NCBI RefSeq assembly: GCF_964204645.1
Contig: NC_134031.1
Coordinates: 4,261,001-4,325,000 of the forward strand
DNA from: Tubulanus polymorphus
Taxonomy: Eukaryota; Nemertea; Palaeonemertea; Tubulaniformes; Tubulanidae
Reading direction: 5' to 3'
DNA: 64,000 nt
Shown here: piece by piece, positions 11,590 through 23,968 of the stretch
How positions within the stretch are numbered: position 1 is the stretch's first letter
Layout: every line of letters begins with the position of its first letter
Translations under genes and position numbers: made by a program
The notes under the pieces: model-generated
What the model was told of the DNA's origin: nothing
What the model saw: the letters and a program-made list of their open reading frames with translations, nothing else
Database searches by the model: none

Positions 11590-14500
11590 TCACGTCAGTT
11601 TCTCTAGCATGGCCAGATGATTTTCGGCGTGTTTCTTCGCTTGTTCACTTTCGGCTATCTGAAATTACGTACCATAAATCATTAAGACATAAGTTACGAT
11701 TATTCTCCTACAGAGCCCTTTCGATCAAAATCCAGATCGATAAAAGATATCTTTTCCGATCAACGAGATCTGACAATAATTTAATAATAGAAATTATTAA
11801 GACATTGAGTTAAGATTATTCTTCCACAGATGTCCAAAGCCTTGCAATCAAAATCCTTATAGTTGTAAAAGATATATGTTTTCCATTCAATGAGATTGAA
11901 CAACACCTTTTCTAAAACTGCAATGGATGAGGTTTATGATATAGATGACACATCAGTGGTATAACTGCTGATATAGGTTCACATATTGTTTTACCAGCAA
12001 ATCATACACTAATGTATCATCTACATCTATCATTAGGATCCTCGATTGTAGACAAGACGCAAAAGAGGGAGAATGAAGCAGAGGTCTCCCCGCAGACACG
12101 TAGGAGAGGAGAATAAAGCCGCGATCACACGGAGACGATTTCACCCAGATCAGGCCCGAGTCGAATGTGGCCCGAGCCTGATTAGAGTGCGCGTTCACAC
12201 CTAAACCACTCACTTGGTACTAAACAATGCTTAAAACGAAGTGAGTCACTTCAAAAAACCTGAAGCAATTCACACACAATCATTTGACCCATCCTATAAT
12301 TTGGCTCGGGTCTGGTCATCCGTGTGAACAGTTGGCCCGGGCCTAAATCCTGCAGTGAACCTGCATCCTGTATGATCGCCGCTTAGAGAGGGGCTAAACC
12401 AACTGATACAGACAAACACATGAGGCCGAGTGCGAGGGAGAGAGTGAGTGAGCAGGTATCCGTTGAAATCATTATATCAGATGTGATCCTTCATATTCGA
12501 CGTAATGATGTAATCAACACATCAGTGGTATAACTGCTGATAATGTTATAGGTCATACCAGCAATCATACACTAATGAATCAACAGCATCGGGATAATTA
12601 TCAAACCTTCCACACCCAAACAGTCCATCTCGAAACGGGAGACGGTGGCAACGATGGGCGTCGGTCGATGATGAAAATGATATCTTTAACACATCAGTGG
12701 TATAACTGCTGATACGGATACGAGATCGGTTCTACCAGCAGTCGTACTACGATGCGTTACAAATATCGACTAACGTTTACCCTCTCAAATCATCAACGCG
12801 GCTCCGTTACGATCGCGCGTCGACTAAGACAAGAGTTCGTACATCAGTGGTATAACTGCTGATAGTTTATATCAATACCGAGCAATCATACACCGATGTA
12901 TCAACAATGTCATCATTGATTTCTGATTAAAATCACATCGATCCGGCAAAAAGATTAGTTTAAGTTCTACAACAGGGTACCTACGGATATGACATTCCTA
13001 TAAGGAGTTTAAGGAGGATATAAGGAGTTTAAGGAAGTGCCTGCATCTCTTTTATATCCCAACTTCCCTAGACTACTCCTAAATCGGTACTGTTACTAAA
13101 AGGGTTCTCGGTAAAACGATAATTCGGTGGTTTTGTAAGCAGATCCTTGACACTAATAAACTCGGTTTCTAATTCCATAACCAAGTAACAAAAAGATCCT
13201 GGTTCAAACTGAACTGATTTAGGCATAGTCTAATGTATAACTTCTCAGGTATCTAATTGCCTATTTCTCAAAATTTATGCAGTTTTCAAGGAGTTTCTGA
13301 CATTTTGCACAAATTGAAGGAGTTATAAATGCCTAAATGAGCGTTTAGGCCTTCTTAAGGAATCCTGGGGTCATAGGGCACCCAATATTACAGTTTAACC
13401 CGGTCATCCTTATTACCGAGATGACGTATTTTACCGAGATGAACCGAGATGACATGAAATATAACATATTTATTTATTCCTTATCGATTTTAACAATTGA
13501 AATCATATTATATCAGTAATAAATGCTTGCTGGAATCATATTTTACATATTTGTCGGATATTTTTGTAGAAAAATAACTTTTAACTTTACCGAGATGAGA
13601 TCGTCGATCAATCAATCAAATTCAATGAAATTTTATTGCTAACCGAGTTCACGTATTAGAAGTCAAAATTTTTTTAAATAAAAAAATATGACTCTAGAAG
13701 GTATTTATTACTGATATAACATGATTTCAAGTATTAAAATCGATAAGGAATAAATAAATATGCGGTAATAAGGATGACCCGTTTAACCCATTCAACTTAA
13801 TTTTTATCAGTTTAGTTTAAGTAGTTGATTTAGTAATTTAGGTAGGTGAACCATCACATTAAGGGTATCAGACAGATAGACATACCGATTGCTGAAGAGC
13901 CACTTGCCGAACCAAATCAATATCCACATCATTCAACATTTCTCGTTCGCGATCGATTTTGTCGTCGAGCTTACTCAAGCGAAGTTTCACTCGAGCAATT
14001 TCCACGACCGGATCAGCGAAAGCCTGTAAATAAACGTTTCATGAATTCTTTAAACAACAACATTGTCAAATATCCTCGAATAACATCAGCCCTGTTCAAC
14101 CCGATGGATATAGTATATATCCCAGATGCGATGACGACCATTCACAATACACTGACCAAGAGCTGACCGACTATATAATAACATAACTATCACTTGCTAT
14201 ATGGACTCATGCAAGAATCACACTGGGCAAACATCTTCCACCCCATTATATTGATGGCTAACCGACACAATACAAGTCGATAATTATTGGACAATACCAG
14301 ACAAAGTGACTATAGATAGCCTTCCAGACCACCTATACAAAGCTGTTAATCCCAACATGGCTGTGATTTATAAATATCTAGTCAGTCTGGGAGACGGACA
14401 AAAGAATTCTCAGAGCGGAGATTATGCAGCATTGTCTCGGTCAAAGTTTGAAGCTTTTGTTTTCGGTTTAGACATAATAAGGCGTAGTTTATACCGAGAA

Positions 14501-17500
14501 ATCTCAAATCATTATAGATAGACTCCTGTATGAAATGTGTATATAATTATTGCGAGAAAAACACCCTAGTTCTGACTGTTCGAATTGGAATCAGAGACAG
14601 AAACAATATTACAGACTACAATCTCTCTCATAAAAGCCTTAATCCATAGTCATTGTTCAATTTCATCAACAGACATAGTAACTAACTGTTAAGCATCAAC
14701 TACTGTGACTGATGATTTCAACACGCCAACAAATGGCAAGCTTAATTTCTTAGGCGTTATGGAATAATAGACAATTATGAAATAGCTCATTTGTGTTAGT
14801 TTGCCCAAACAATAAATATTCAGTCCGCACACAGAAAGTTGAGGTTTGCTAATGAATTGCAATTTGATGCTTTGATACCGACTGAGATACCAGTATTTAC
14901 ATCGTATTCACTGACTGTGTCAAGAAAACACTGAATAACAAATAGTTCATAGATCGGTCACTCCTGGAGGAGTTTTGTTAAAGGAGATAATTGGAAATTT
15001 CGGGGAAGTGCCCGCATCACTTTCATATTGCAATTACACTGTAGACTCCTACAAAATGGGTACTGTTTATTTGGATAAATAGTTACTTCAGTAGTTTTGT
15101 AAGAAAATTTTGTATCATATTCTTCACTACCAAACTTGGTTTCTAATTCGTTAACCGCCTAATTGGGTAAAGAATCAATATAGAAGTAGTTTACTATCCA
15201 ACTACAACCATTTCTAGTTGCCATTTCTCGAAATTGAATAATTTTTTGGGGATTTTGCTTAAATTAAAGGGGTTTCAAGCGCCTATAAAGGCATTTTTCT
15301 GTTTAGAAGTTTTTTTTAAGGGATCGAGGAGTCATACCTTGATATTCAGGTGCATTTTCGTATTTTCATCGACCGTACGAGTGATGCAGCCGTCGGGAGT
15401 ATGATCGGAAGCGGGTTCGACGACGACTCGCCTCGACTTCATCATCGTGAGTACGATATCCTCGTATTTCTGAATGAGAGACTCGAGCGTCGGGTCGGAT
15501 GTCGACAGCACCACTGTAACAATGATACAGGTAAAACATTTTTTCAAAACGTATATATTTACAGGGCTGCCAACCTTGTCCTTACGCAGATAGGGACAGA
15601 AGGATATACACTTGGCAGCCCTGTATTTAGGTGAAAAATTCATGCTGAACGAACACTTCGTCTGACTTACAATCCGTGCGGCCGTTTGAAAAATTGAAAT
15701 CTCTTCGCAAATTCATCGCAACCGTGGCGATACTTTGGATGTATTTCAAGTCCTGTTCTAACTGTACATTCTGCCATTGAAACTGCCGAAGAAATAACAA
15801 CAGTTACGGTACCTTTTTCCTAAATACAGTAAACTCCTGCTTAAGTCAAGTGCATTCAATTTGCTTGTTATTTTAAAAATTTGGATTTACGTTTGAAAAT
15901 TTCACTACGTCCTGCTAATGTCCGAAAATATCAGACTTGAGCAAAGTCTATAGTATTAGCTTAATTCTTGTTATTTTAAAAATTTGGATTTATGTTTGAA
16001 AGGATTGAAATTACCAGACTATCGACTACGTCCAGCTAATGTCCGAAAATATCAGACTTGAGCGGAGTCTATAGTATTAGCTTAATTCATGTTTCTAAAA
16101 TAAATCCAGAGGATGCGTTGCGTAAAACTCGAAACTCACCTCAGTTGGAGTCGGGTAAGGTGCGATCATGATGCTCTCGGCTCTGAGCGATGGCGGTCCC
16201 GGCAGTCTCTGGTAAAGTTCTTCGGTTAGGTACGGCATGAACGGGCTCAAAGCGCGCAATCCGTTATCGAACACTGTATACATTACATCGCGTGCAACGC
16301 GTGCCGATTCGGTGTCCGTTAATAACGTCGGTTTAATACATTCCTAAAGGAAGACGGCGGTAAGAATTCATCAATAAGGATCTATGAGATTCCGATTGAG
16401 TTTCAGCAAGAACAGGTGAAATCTTCTTGGAATTAAGATCAATCTGACTTAAGTGGAAATGCGTAAAAACAAACTTCAGAGAACCAGAAAATCCATTCGC
16501 TTTAAGCAAAGTTCTACGAGCTATGAAATAATTAAAATAGTTATATTTGGAATGATTTTCGATGTTACAATCATTTTATCCCAGGTTGTTATAACAAGAT
16601 TCCACTGGTTTTCACAATAAGTGCATTATCTTGAAACCGAAAGTTCGATTTTTCGTATCGAAAACCATAATCAGCAGAAGAAAAGTGAATATAACTTACG
16701 AGATAAACGTCGCAGAATTCTTCGAACCAGAATCGATTTAAGGCTCGACACACGAGATGTAGATTGTAGTTGTTGAACTGCGCGTTACAGATATCAACCA
16801 GTTCACTCATACGAATTAAAATCCAATTATCAATTGCGCTTACATTTTCCTGAAAAAGAAACGGATCATCCAGTACATTTTCCTTGCATGAAAGATGACT
16901 TCAAATAATCGGAATCCAATTTTCGTGAAAAAGTCAATCTCAAGTATTTGGTTTCAGCCATATTTTCGGTATATCTCCAGCAATCAAAATTCAACAATTC
17001 GAAGCATAAAAATCGGGTTATGAACTGATAGAACCGAGTCCAGAACTTACCGTAACATTGGATGGCTCGTAATCAGCAGGAATGTTTTGCAGGAAGAACC
17101 GGAACGCTTGCCAGATCTTGTTACAGAAATTACGATTATATACGGCGTGATCGACGTTGAAATTTATGTTCTGATCTGCAACAAGCGAAAACCTCTATGA
17201 GAACGCTGGCAAATACCGAGACTGATTAACGAAGTAACCGAGGGGCAAAATGAAACGTACTTTTGAAGTTGTAAGAACACAAAGTGAATCGCAGTGCATC
17301 CGCACCACATTGCTTGATCCCGTGTGGAAACTGTCTCTTCTGGCCGGCCATCGCTTTATCGATCTCAGACGGCGGCAAATTACTTTTCTCTAGTTCAGCA
17401 TTCAGTACCTGATGGGAGGAAATATCGATTCAATTTTAAATGAAAGTTCACTCAGATCTCAGGTAACGCTGGTGGCGAATGAACTGTGCCTAGTCCCAGC

Positions 17501-20500
17501 GCGTATTCTATGTATTTTTACCTTCAAACGAACTCCTTGTATCACATGTATCGGATTTATAACGTTCCCGAGAGATTTACTCATTTTACGCCCATAAACA
17601 TCTCTCAGTAATCCGTGTAATAGCACCTGAAAATATTTATTAATCACATGTTCGCATCACAGAAGTTCCAAGAAACAGTCAGCCCATGGACTATCTGCCA
17701 GCATCAATTATTGAATTTCAGCAAAATGCAAAATTTGGTTGATTTTCAATTGTAATTATTGATTCTCATCCGCAATAGACTGTAAAACGCACCTTTTTAA
17801 ATGGCAACGAACCGTGCAGTTCTTGACACAACATGACCATACGCGCGACCCAGAAAAACAAAATGTCACTACCAGTTTCCAGTATATTAGTCGGATAATA
17901 CTGCTGTAGATCATCGGTCTATTGAAAGTTAAACGGTAATCCAGTTAAAGAACAGTTTAAGATACTTCGAAAATGCAGAAAACTATGAAATATACAAACC
18001 GAATCCGGCCAGCCAAGCATCGACAGAGGAAAAATAGCTGATGAAAACCACGTATCTAAAACATCTTCATCTGAAATCAGTATTACACGTGTCAAATGCG
18101 CTTAACTTTTCGCTAATTAGACAATTATCAGATATATTTACCTTGAATAAGTTGAAGTTGATCTGATGCTAAACCGGTCAAGTTTGCAGCTTTCAGCGTT
18201 GCCTCTTCTAATGATTTACCACTAACCCATAGATCAACCCCATTTTCCTGTAACAAAATATCCGATTAAAAGACTAATTCATTGTTAAATTAGCAGAAAT
18301 AGGTGAGAATTCTTAGTTACCTTGATCCGTTTACCAGTCGCGTCCATAACTCTATAAGCCGGTATCTGGTGTCCCCACCACAACTGGCGACTGATACACC
18401 AGTCCTGTTTGGCTTTCAACCACTCGTTCCAGATGTTCTCGTGGTGGTCGGGAATGAGCTGCAACTCGCACGAGTTCACAACGTCCCGAGCTCGGTCCAT
18501 CGACATCGAACAATCGACAAACCACTGCTCCCGCAACACCGGTTCGATGATATCTCCGGATCGACTGAAACATTAAAATTCTCACTTATAAATTATCTCG
18601 AGGTTTGCTCGTTAATCTACCAGGCACTAAATGATAGTTTATAAATTGCAAGCAACAAGCCTAACCAAATAGCAACTGAATAACAAAGATAAAGATCATC
18701 AGAGTTCTATAGCCAATTTAACAACTAAAGATCGATCTTAAGATTCATGAGCACTTTTGGACTGAAGTCTTCGCGCCCAGCTGTACAAATCCTTAAGTTG
18801 TCAGATTGGCTACGGACCCGAGGGCCTAGTTTACTAACCTACAGATTGGTAACGTCATGCTATGATCTTCTGCACCGACGTACAAACCGAGTTCTTTCAG
18901 AGCGTTTTGTATTTTCGCTCGAGCGTCGAAACGTTTAACTCCCTATCAAAACACGACAACAAAACATCGACAGTTGAGTCACTTTTCTTAAAACCAAATC
19001 AGGGTGGCCACTTTTATTTTACATTTTCCCGACATGCGAGTTATTTTCCCTGACTTGATCTGCTCAGAAACCAATCAACTAACACAGTAAAATACCTAAG
19101 ACATAGACAGAAACTTATTAATTTAACGCACGATCTAGCAATCTCAACAAATTTTCCTGACTTTTCCCTGATTTTCAGCATTATTTTTGTTTACAAAATC
19201 CCACAAACTTTTTTAAAGAAAAGAAATTTCCCTGACTTTCCCTGAATTCCAGGTGAAGTGGCCATCTTGAAAATGTGAGCCTGAGAATGAGAATGTCAAG
19301 AGTTAATACCTGGAATTGTGGGCAGACGTCATTGATCAACCCTGCGTCGTCCAGTATCGACACAACTGGTAAACCGTGACGTCTGGCGACTTCGTAATCG
19401 ACGTGACTGTGACCGGGAGTCAATTTCACGACTCCCGTTCCGAACAATCGGTCGACGAAATCGTCGAAAACGATCGGCAGTTTACGATCACAGAACGGGT
19501 GCTGCAACTCTCGACCACGCAGGTGACTGTAACGATTATCATCGGGATGCACGGCGACCGCCGTATCGCCCAGCATCGTCTCCAAACGCGTCGTCGCCAC
19601 GACGACCAGTTCATCTGCAATAAACACAATTTATAAAATAATTTCCAGTCAATGTTTCGTGGATAAACCGGGCATAGCTTGTAGCGGAAAGGTTAAGGCA
19701 AGTTAGGACTTTTCAGCATTTACGGTGTGGGTTTCCGGAATAAATATATTGAATTGTGCCCATGATAGACGTTGTAACAGCTTATTATGATTTTATCAAA
19801 CCATAACAATCACCTATATACAAAGGACTTAAGTCATCCATGCACTAGAACGTATTAATTGCCCAGAAGTGATGTGTGCTTGGCATTTGATCATTTCATC
19901 AACACTTTTACCACCACAATTACAAATGCTGTGAGAAAGATTTAAATTTTCAGATGGCTCGTGTAAAGCAAAAAGTAGCACTTTTCCGCTCTTATTGACA
20001 CTTTTATGGAAAGTAAAAGCACAAAGGAGAACCCTAAAATTTTTTTTTCTTCAAAAAGTAGCACTAAATAGCACTTAGTAGACTTGCTGCAAACTGTCGA
20101 GTTTTAGTGTTTTGAAAGCAATAACCAAGTTTTAAAATTGAACCAGACCTGAATCGATGACTTTGTACGCGAATGATGTGAGAGTGCCGAATTCTATTTT
20201 GTTGGTGTATCCGGGCACTTCGAGTTTCGTCCTGTTGTTTACGACTAGATCATCAACCTTGAAAACAATGAATCCTAACATATTAAAACCTTTAAATCAT
20301 TATAAAATGAGAAAGCATCAGACCCGACCTTGGTATTTATCAACCTTTTAAGTCATTTTCACCACAATGTGACATCTAAAACAGTAGTTTAATTGAAAAT
20401 GAACTAGAATTTATTCAGTTTTAATGATTTTGTTCATATTTGAGATCTTAAAGAGTAGTCACTACTCTCAAATAGTAGTGGTAGTCAGGTCTGTGGTGTT

Positions 20501-23500
20501 CTAGCGTGGTAGTAATACTAAAACCTAAGACGGCATTTACAGAATTTTCATAATTGCACAATTGAATGAATTTACCATTGGACTAGGTTCAGTGTATAAA
20601 ATCATGCCAATGAAGCTTCACAGTTCTCTATTTACACTGCATCTCATTTAATGACTAATATCAAAAATTCATGAATTTTTGCTAATATTCAGCTCTATGG
20701 ATCTTAACCCAAGATTATAGGCCTATTGTGCGTACATACCTCGATATCAGAAATAGCTGACTTCAGAGAACACGACCAGTTGACTAGTCGATTGCTACGA
20801 TAAATCAATCCTCGTTCGTGCAAACGAACAAACGCTTCGACAACTGCCGACGAATGTTTCTAAAAAGCAAGACATTCGAATAACTATCTAATTCGTGCTA
20901 GAATAGAATATGTATCGAGGTTCATATCACTAATAAACAAGTATTTACCGGATCCATAGTGAAACAATCGCGATCCCAGTCCAACGACGAACCGAGTTTT
21001 CTCATCTGAGCATAAATATGATCGCCTTTCCTGAATAAGGTCGAAGAAATAAGACAATTAAGATCGACCCAAAACTATGTACATGTAAACAGGGTTGCCA
21101 ATGCTATCAGAAGTTGAGTTTTTTTCTTGTAACATTCCTTAGAAATGTGAAAGAAATTGTTCAAATTAATCAGTGATCAATTAGAAGACCTTGGACAGTA
21201 ACGTCTCCTCCACATCAAATTTCTTCAAGAAATACTGATTAAATACTGATGTAGGAACTCTAGTCTTGAGTCAAAATTATAGTAACAAAGCACTCGTAGT
21301 CAGGAAAAGTTGGCACTTCTGAGCATTGGGACCACCAGTATAAACCAGACCAGTGTTTTTGAGAATCCGCAAAGTAGGTTTACCACATAAAATCCCTCAA
21401 AATTCACTGACTCTTACGGTTTACTAACACGAGTCTTTTGTCACATGTATCAACTAAAATCAAAGCATTGAATAGGAATCATAAATGCTTAATGGGCGAC
21501 TAAAATAAGAAACGCGCGTTTGACGTACTGATTTTTCCACTGCCACACCTGATCGATAAACTGTCGTCTGCCGATATCGTGCCGTGTTAAACCGGTCTGT
21601 TTCATCAATTGTTTCTCGACGACGACTTGCGTGGCGATGCCGGCGTGATCGCACCCGGGATTCCACAGTACACGATCACCGCACATTCGACGCCTGAATG
21701 AGAAAGAAAAAGCCACAAAAACATTAACGAATAAACAGGAGAGATGGCACCATGAGTTCATTCCACAGGATTTTTATGGGTTTCATTTTCCATAACTTTA
21801 CCATACCCACATTAGGGATCATTCATTTATTACGTACGCAGGAAATTTGATTTTTTAAACCCCCCCCCTCTGTACGCAAAATTGGCCATTTTTTCATATA
21901 GGCCTAACATTAAGCATTACAGTACGCAATTGCACTGACCCCTACCCTAATGCTTACGAAATAAATGAATGATCCCTTATAAATTTTCCATACCCTAAGT
22001 TCACATCGCCAACCTAGAACAGGCAATGTAAGCTTATAAGCTTATTCTAAGTTAATAAGTGCCAATTATCAATTCCATCGATACAAGTGTTTTCATAGGT
22101 TTGTTATAGAATGTGTAGTAAGACATTCAGGCAAATAGCGTAAAATTCAAAATAGAAAGACAATTTTATTTTGAGAGCATTTTCTGATTTTCCATGCCTT
22201 TTCAATAGCCAAAGAAAAAAATTCCCATTTTTCAAGACCCGTAAGAACCCCGATTCCACCACTTCTAAAAATATATCTCACCATCTGACTATCGCGTCTT
22301 GAATAGAACTCGTGAGTGCGTGGCCGAGGTGAAGGTCACCGGTAACGTTAGGCGGAGGAAGACAGACGGTAAATCGAGCTGGACCGGGATTCACTTCCGG
22401 TTTAAAGAATCCTTTTTGTTCCCACCAATCGTACCAAGCGGCTTCGACGTACTGTGGACTGTAACGTTTGTGCAACGGACTGGAAATGTCTGAAATTTAA
22501 AAATAGAGTTGATGTCAACCACTTCAGCCTAATTCAGATCAGTTAAATCTAAATTTCAATCTTATCAGGATATTATCTCAGGTCCTCCTACAAGCTTATA
22601 TAAAATATGATGACCGGTAAAATGATAAAATCTCAGAGTTAGGCCTTATTTTGAGTTAATAAGTGAACCCATAATTGAGGATGAGGTCGAGTTCAAACAT
22701 CAGAATGTTAGAAAAATAAATCTATTTAATCATCAGTTGTGGATTAAATATTAGATTTTGATAAGACTCATCAAAATATGAATGATGTCTAATCTGGATT
22801 TCGCATAAAATGATTAATTTCAATGGTCCCAAATCACCCGCATTAAGCGGATTCAAGCCTTATTTATCATTGCGGTTCTATCAGTTGTTGTTATCGAGGA
22901 GCGCCTTACCTTTTTTATCGCCTGGAATTCTTTCTGCTGCGCTGTACTGTGCATCGTATACGGCTTCAGTTGAAGTGGCAGCCTGAAGGGCGAAAGGAAA
23001 AATGTAAAATGATTAAAATCTTAAAAAATTATATTTCTTTATCGCAGAAAATCTTTACTGCCTGCATCTCATTAGAATGCTACATCTCAGTAGGATGACT
23101 GCTTCATCGCATGCAATGATTGAGAAGTAAAGTAGCCAGTAGGCGAGTAGGTCTACCTTTTCTTTCATTTTTTGTTCATGCGCCAAACGCTTCGCCTTCT
23201 TCCTTTCCAGTTTTTCCTTCTGTTTCTTCCTGTTGTATTCAACGCGATCCAGTCGATCATCAGCGGCCCCCGACGACAGGGAGTTCGGCGTCGTGGTTTC
23301 ATCGTCAGCCGCTGCACTCCCCTGGGTCTGGGCTTGCCGCTGTTGTTGTTGGCCTCCTCCTCCTCGTTGTTGAACATTGTCTACGTTTGAAGATAAAAAA
23401 CGCTGAGAAAACGAATAGAACGGACTGGATAGATGCGTTTTATTGGCAACGCCTAGTTTATTCACGCTGTATACTAGATGCGAGGACCGCTGAAGCCGGG

Positions 23501-23567
23501 AATATTGCGTTAAACGACAAAAACTCGGAGCTTTTAATTTGCAAATCGATCTCATGTGCGCCGCCAT
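11590..23567 (-). CDS. VARS2: Valyl-tRNA synthetase, mitochondrial type (VARS2-like), 22 exons
   Basis: Class I enzyme that charges tRNA-Val. Exons (minus): 23157-23567, 22910-22982, 22282-22489, 21529-21693, 20949-21030, 20740-20859, 20149-20257, 19310-19614, 18839-18942, 18321-18564, 18142-18247, 18000-18070, 17793-17918, 17522-17626, 17261-17408, 17051-17175, 16700-16849, 16140-16343, 15671-15782, 15338-15513, 13886-14023, 11590-11658. All phases agree: 1117 codons, 1116 residues. The N-terminus (1-60) is rich in Arg and Ser with few acids, like a mitochondrial import signal. [11 protein letters not shown] contains the HIGH-type signature at 215-218. The editing domain has TTRLET (397-402). 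[15 protein letters not shown] and KMSKS (722-726) complete the catalytic core. A tRNA-anticodon-binding region and a C-terminal coiled coil follow (after about 1048). Human VARS2 is 1063 residues. Whether it also serves the cytosol is unknown. The last intron (2227 bp) holds four miR-1992-like hairpins. Confidence 0.96.
11945..12020 (-). ncRNA. mir-1992: miR-1992-like pre-microRNA, copy 1
   Basis: Read on the minus strand, the 3' arm carries TCAGCAGTTATACCACTGA (mature about 11949-11971) and pairs with a 5' arm reading ACATTAGTGTATGATTTGCT, leaving a loop of about 18 bases. From memory, lophotrochozoan miR-1992 begins UCAGCAGUUGUACCACUGAU, a single internal difference from this sequence. The 24 bases covering the mature strand are identical in all four copies, while the loops differ, the normal pattern for a selected microRNA. 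It lies in the last VARS2 intron on the sense strand. Confidence 0.8.
12514..12584 (-). ncRNA. mir-1992: miR-1992-like pre-microRNA, copy 2
   Basis: Same mature sequence as copy 1 (mature about 12518-12540) with 5' arm ATTAGTGTATGATTGCTGGT. The loop differs from copy 1. The arms pair over about 20 positions. Confidence 0.8.
12686..12756 (-). ncRNA. mir-1992: miR-1992-like pre-microRNA, copy 3
   Basis: Identical mature arm (about 12690-12712). The 5' arm has diverged (GTAGTACGACTGCTGGTA) but still pairs, so the mature strand is more constrained than its partner. Confidence 0.77.
12836..12907 (-). ncRNA. mir-1992: miR-1992-like pre-microRNA, copy 4
   Basis: Identical mature arm (about 12840-12862). 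The 5' arm reads TACATCGGTGTATGATTGCT. This is the first copy met by a minus-strand polymerase. It lies in the same intron as copies 1-3. Confidence 0.77.
12976..13383. repeat. MITE 'family D' copy
   Basis: It starts near GGGTACCTACGGATATGACA, contains 'ttcaaggag', 'cattttgc' and 'gaaggagtt' blocks, and ends near GGGGTCATAGGGCACCC. The outer ends (GGGT-CCTA and TAGG-ACCC) are inverted. Relatives are at 14951-15336, 41972-42240, 52230-52560 and 60025-60440. Confidence 0.65.
13396..13783. mobile_element. Long-terminal-inverted-repeat element, 388 bp
   Basis: The left arm (13396-13530) starts CGGTCATCCTTATTACCG and the right arm (about 13660-13783) ends CGGTAATAAGGATGACCCG. The arms mirror each other over roughly 120 bases, including 'tatttattccttatcgatttt'. 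There is no coding capacity. It could fold into one large hairpin. It lies in the last VARS2 intron on the side away from the microRNAs' 3' end. Confidence 0.75.
14951..15336. repeat. MITE 'family D' copy next to a VARS2 splice site
   Basis: It carries the blocks of the copy at 12976-13383 and ends in GGGATCGAGGAGTCAT. The VARS2 5' splice site of exon 15338-15513 (minus strand) begins at 15337, so the element's end abuts or supplies the donor. Confidence 0.6.
15864..16089. repeat. Two-unit tandem duplication in a VARS2 intron
   Basis: CTTGTTATTTTAAAAATTTG starts both units (15864 and 15967). Both share 'aatgtccgaaaatatcagacttgag' and 'gtctatagtattagcttaattc'. The units are 103 and about 123 bases; the second has an insertion of about 20 bases. 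Confidence 0.85.
19000..19269. mobile_element. MITE 'family C' copy
   Basis: It begins CAGGGTGGCCACTTTTATTT and ends in AAGTGGCCATCTTG, an imperfect inverted repeat. Inside are 'ttccctgact' blocks found in all copies. It lies in the VARS2 intron between exons 18839-18942 and 19310-19614. Confidence 0.75.
21815..21976. mobile_element. MITE 'family B' copy with TTA duplication
   Basis: The terminal inverted repeats are GGGATCATTCATTTATTACG and the mirror ATAAATGAATGATCCC. TTA flanks both ends, as expected for PIF/Harbinger or TA-targeting elements. The length is 162 bp with no coding capacity. It lies in a VARS2 intron. Other copies are at 41845-41970 and 53440-53603. Confidence 0.8.
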
Positions 23568-23968
23568 AATACGATTAACATATAGCTGGGTTATTAGGGA
23601 CCATCTTAAAATCGTCGGAATTTATTCAATTCACTCTTTATTGATCCATTTGGAATGGTTTGCCAGTTATTGCTTGATTCAAATATTAACCTTGTTACTA
23701 GAATTAAACTATTCATTTCGATTTGTCATCACTCTATCCATATATAATCAACATTTCTTGACATTTTGGTGTCCTTTGACTAAACTTAAATCTTGAGAGG
23801 CCCCCTCTAACAGTTACGCGTGATTGATTGAAGAAATAATTGAAATTATTTCAGAATCTCTTCATTATATTTTTCGGAATACAAATTAATCGGTTGATTT
23901 TATTCTATACGATATAAAATCGTGGTTTGAAAAATTACGAAATAAAATTACAGCTATTTCCAGCCAAG
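23568..23968. promoter_or_regulatory. Bidirectional promoter region, VARS2(-) / C9orf78(+)
   Basis: Two housekeeping genes start 401 bp apart in opposite directions. No TATA box is evident. A shared promoter is inferred from spacing only. Confidence 0.55.

Noticed and set aside
11945-12020. tRNA- or SINE-like reading of the repeated CAGTGGTATAACTG block (A-box similarity)
   Set aside because: The B box is missing in three of four copies and the middle is not conserved. The minus-strand microRNA hairpin explains which bases are conserved and which are not.
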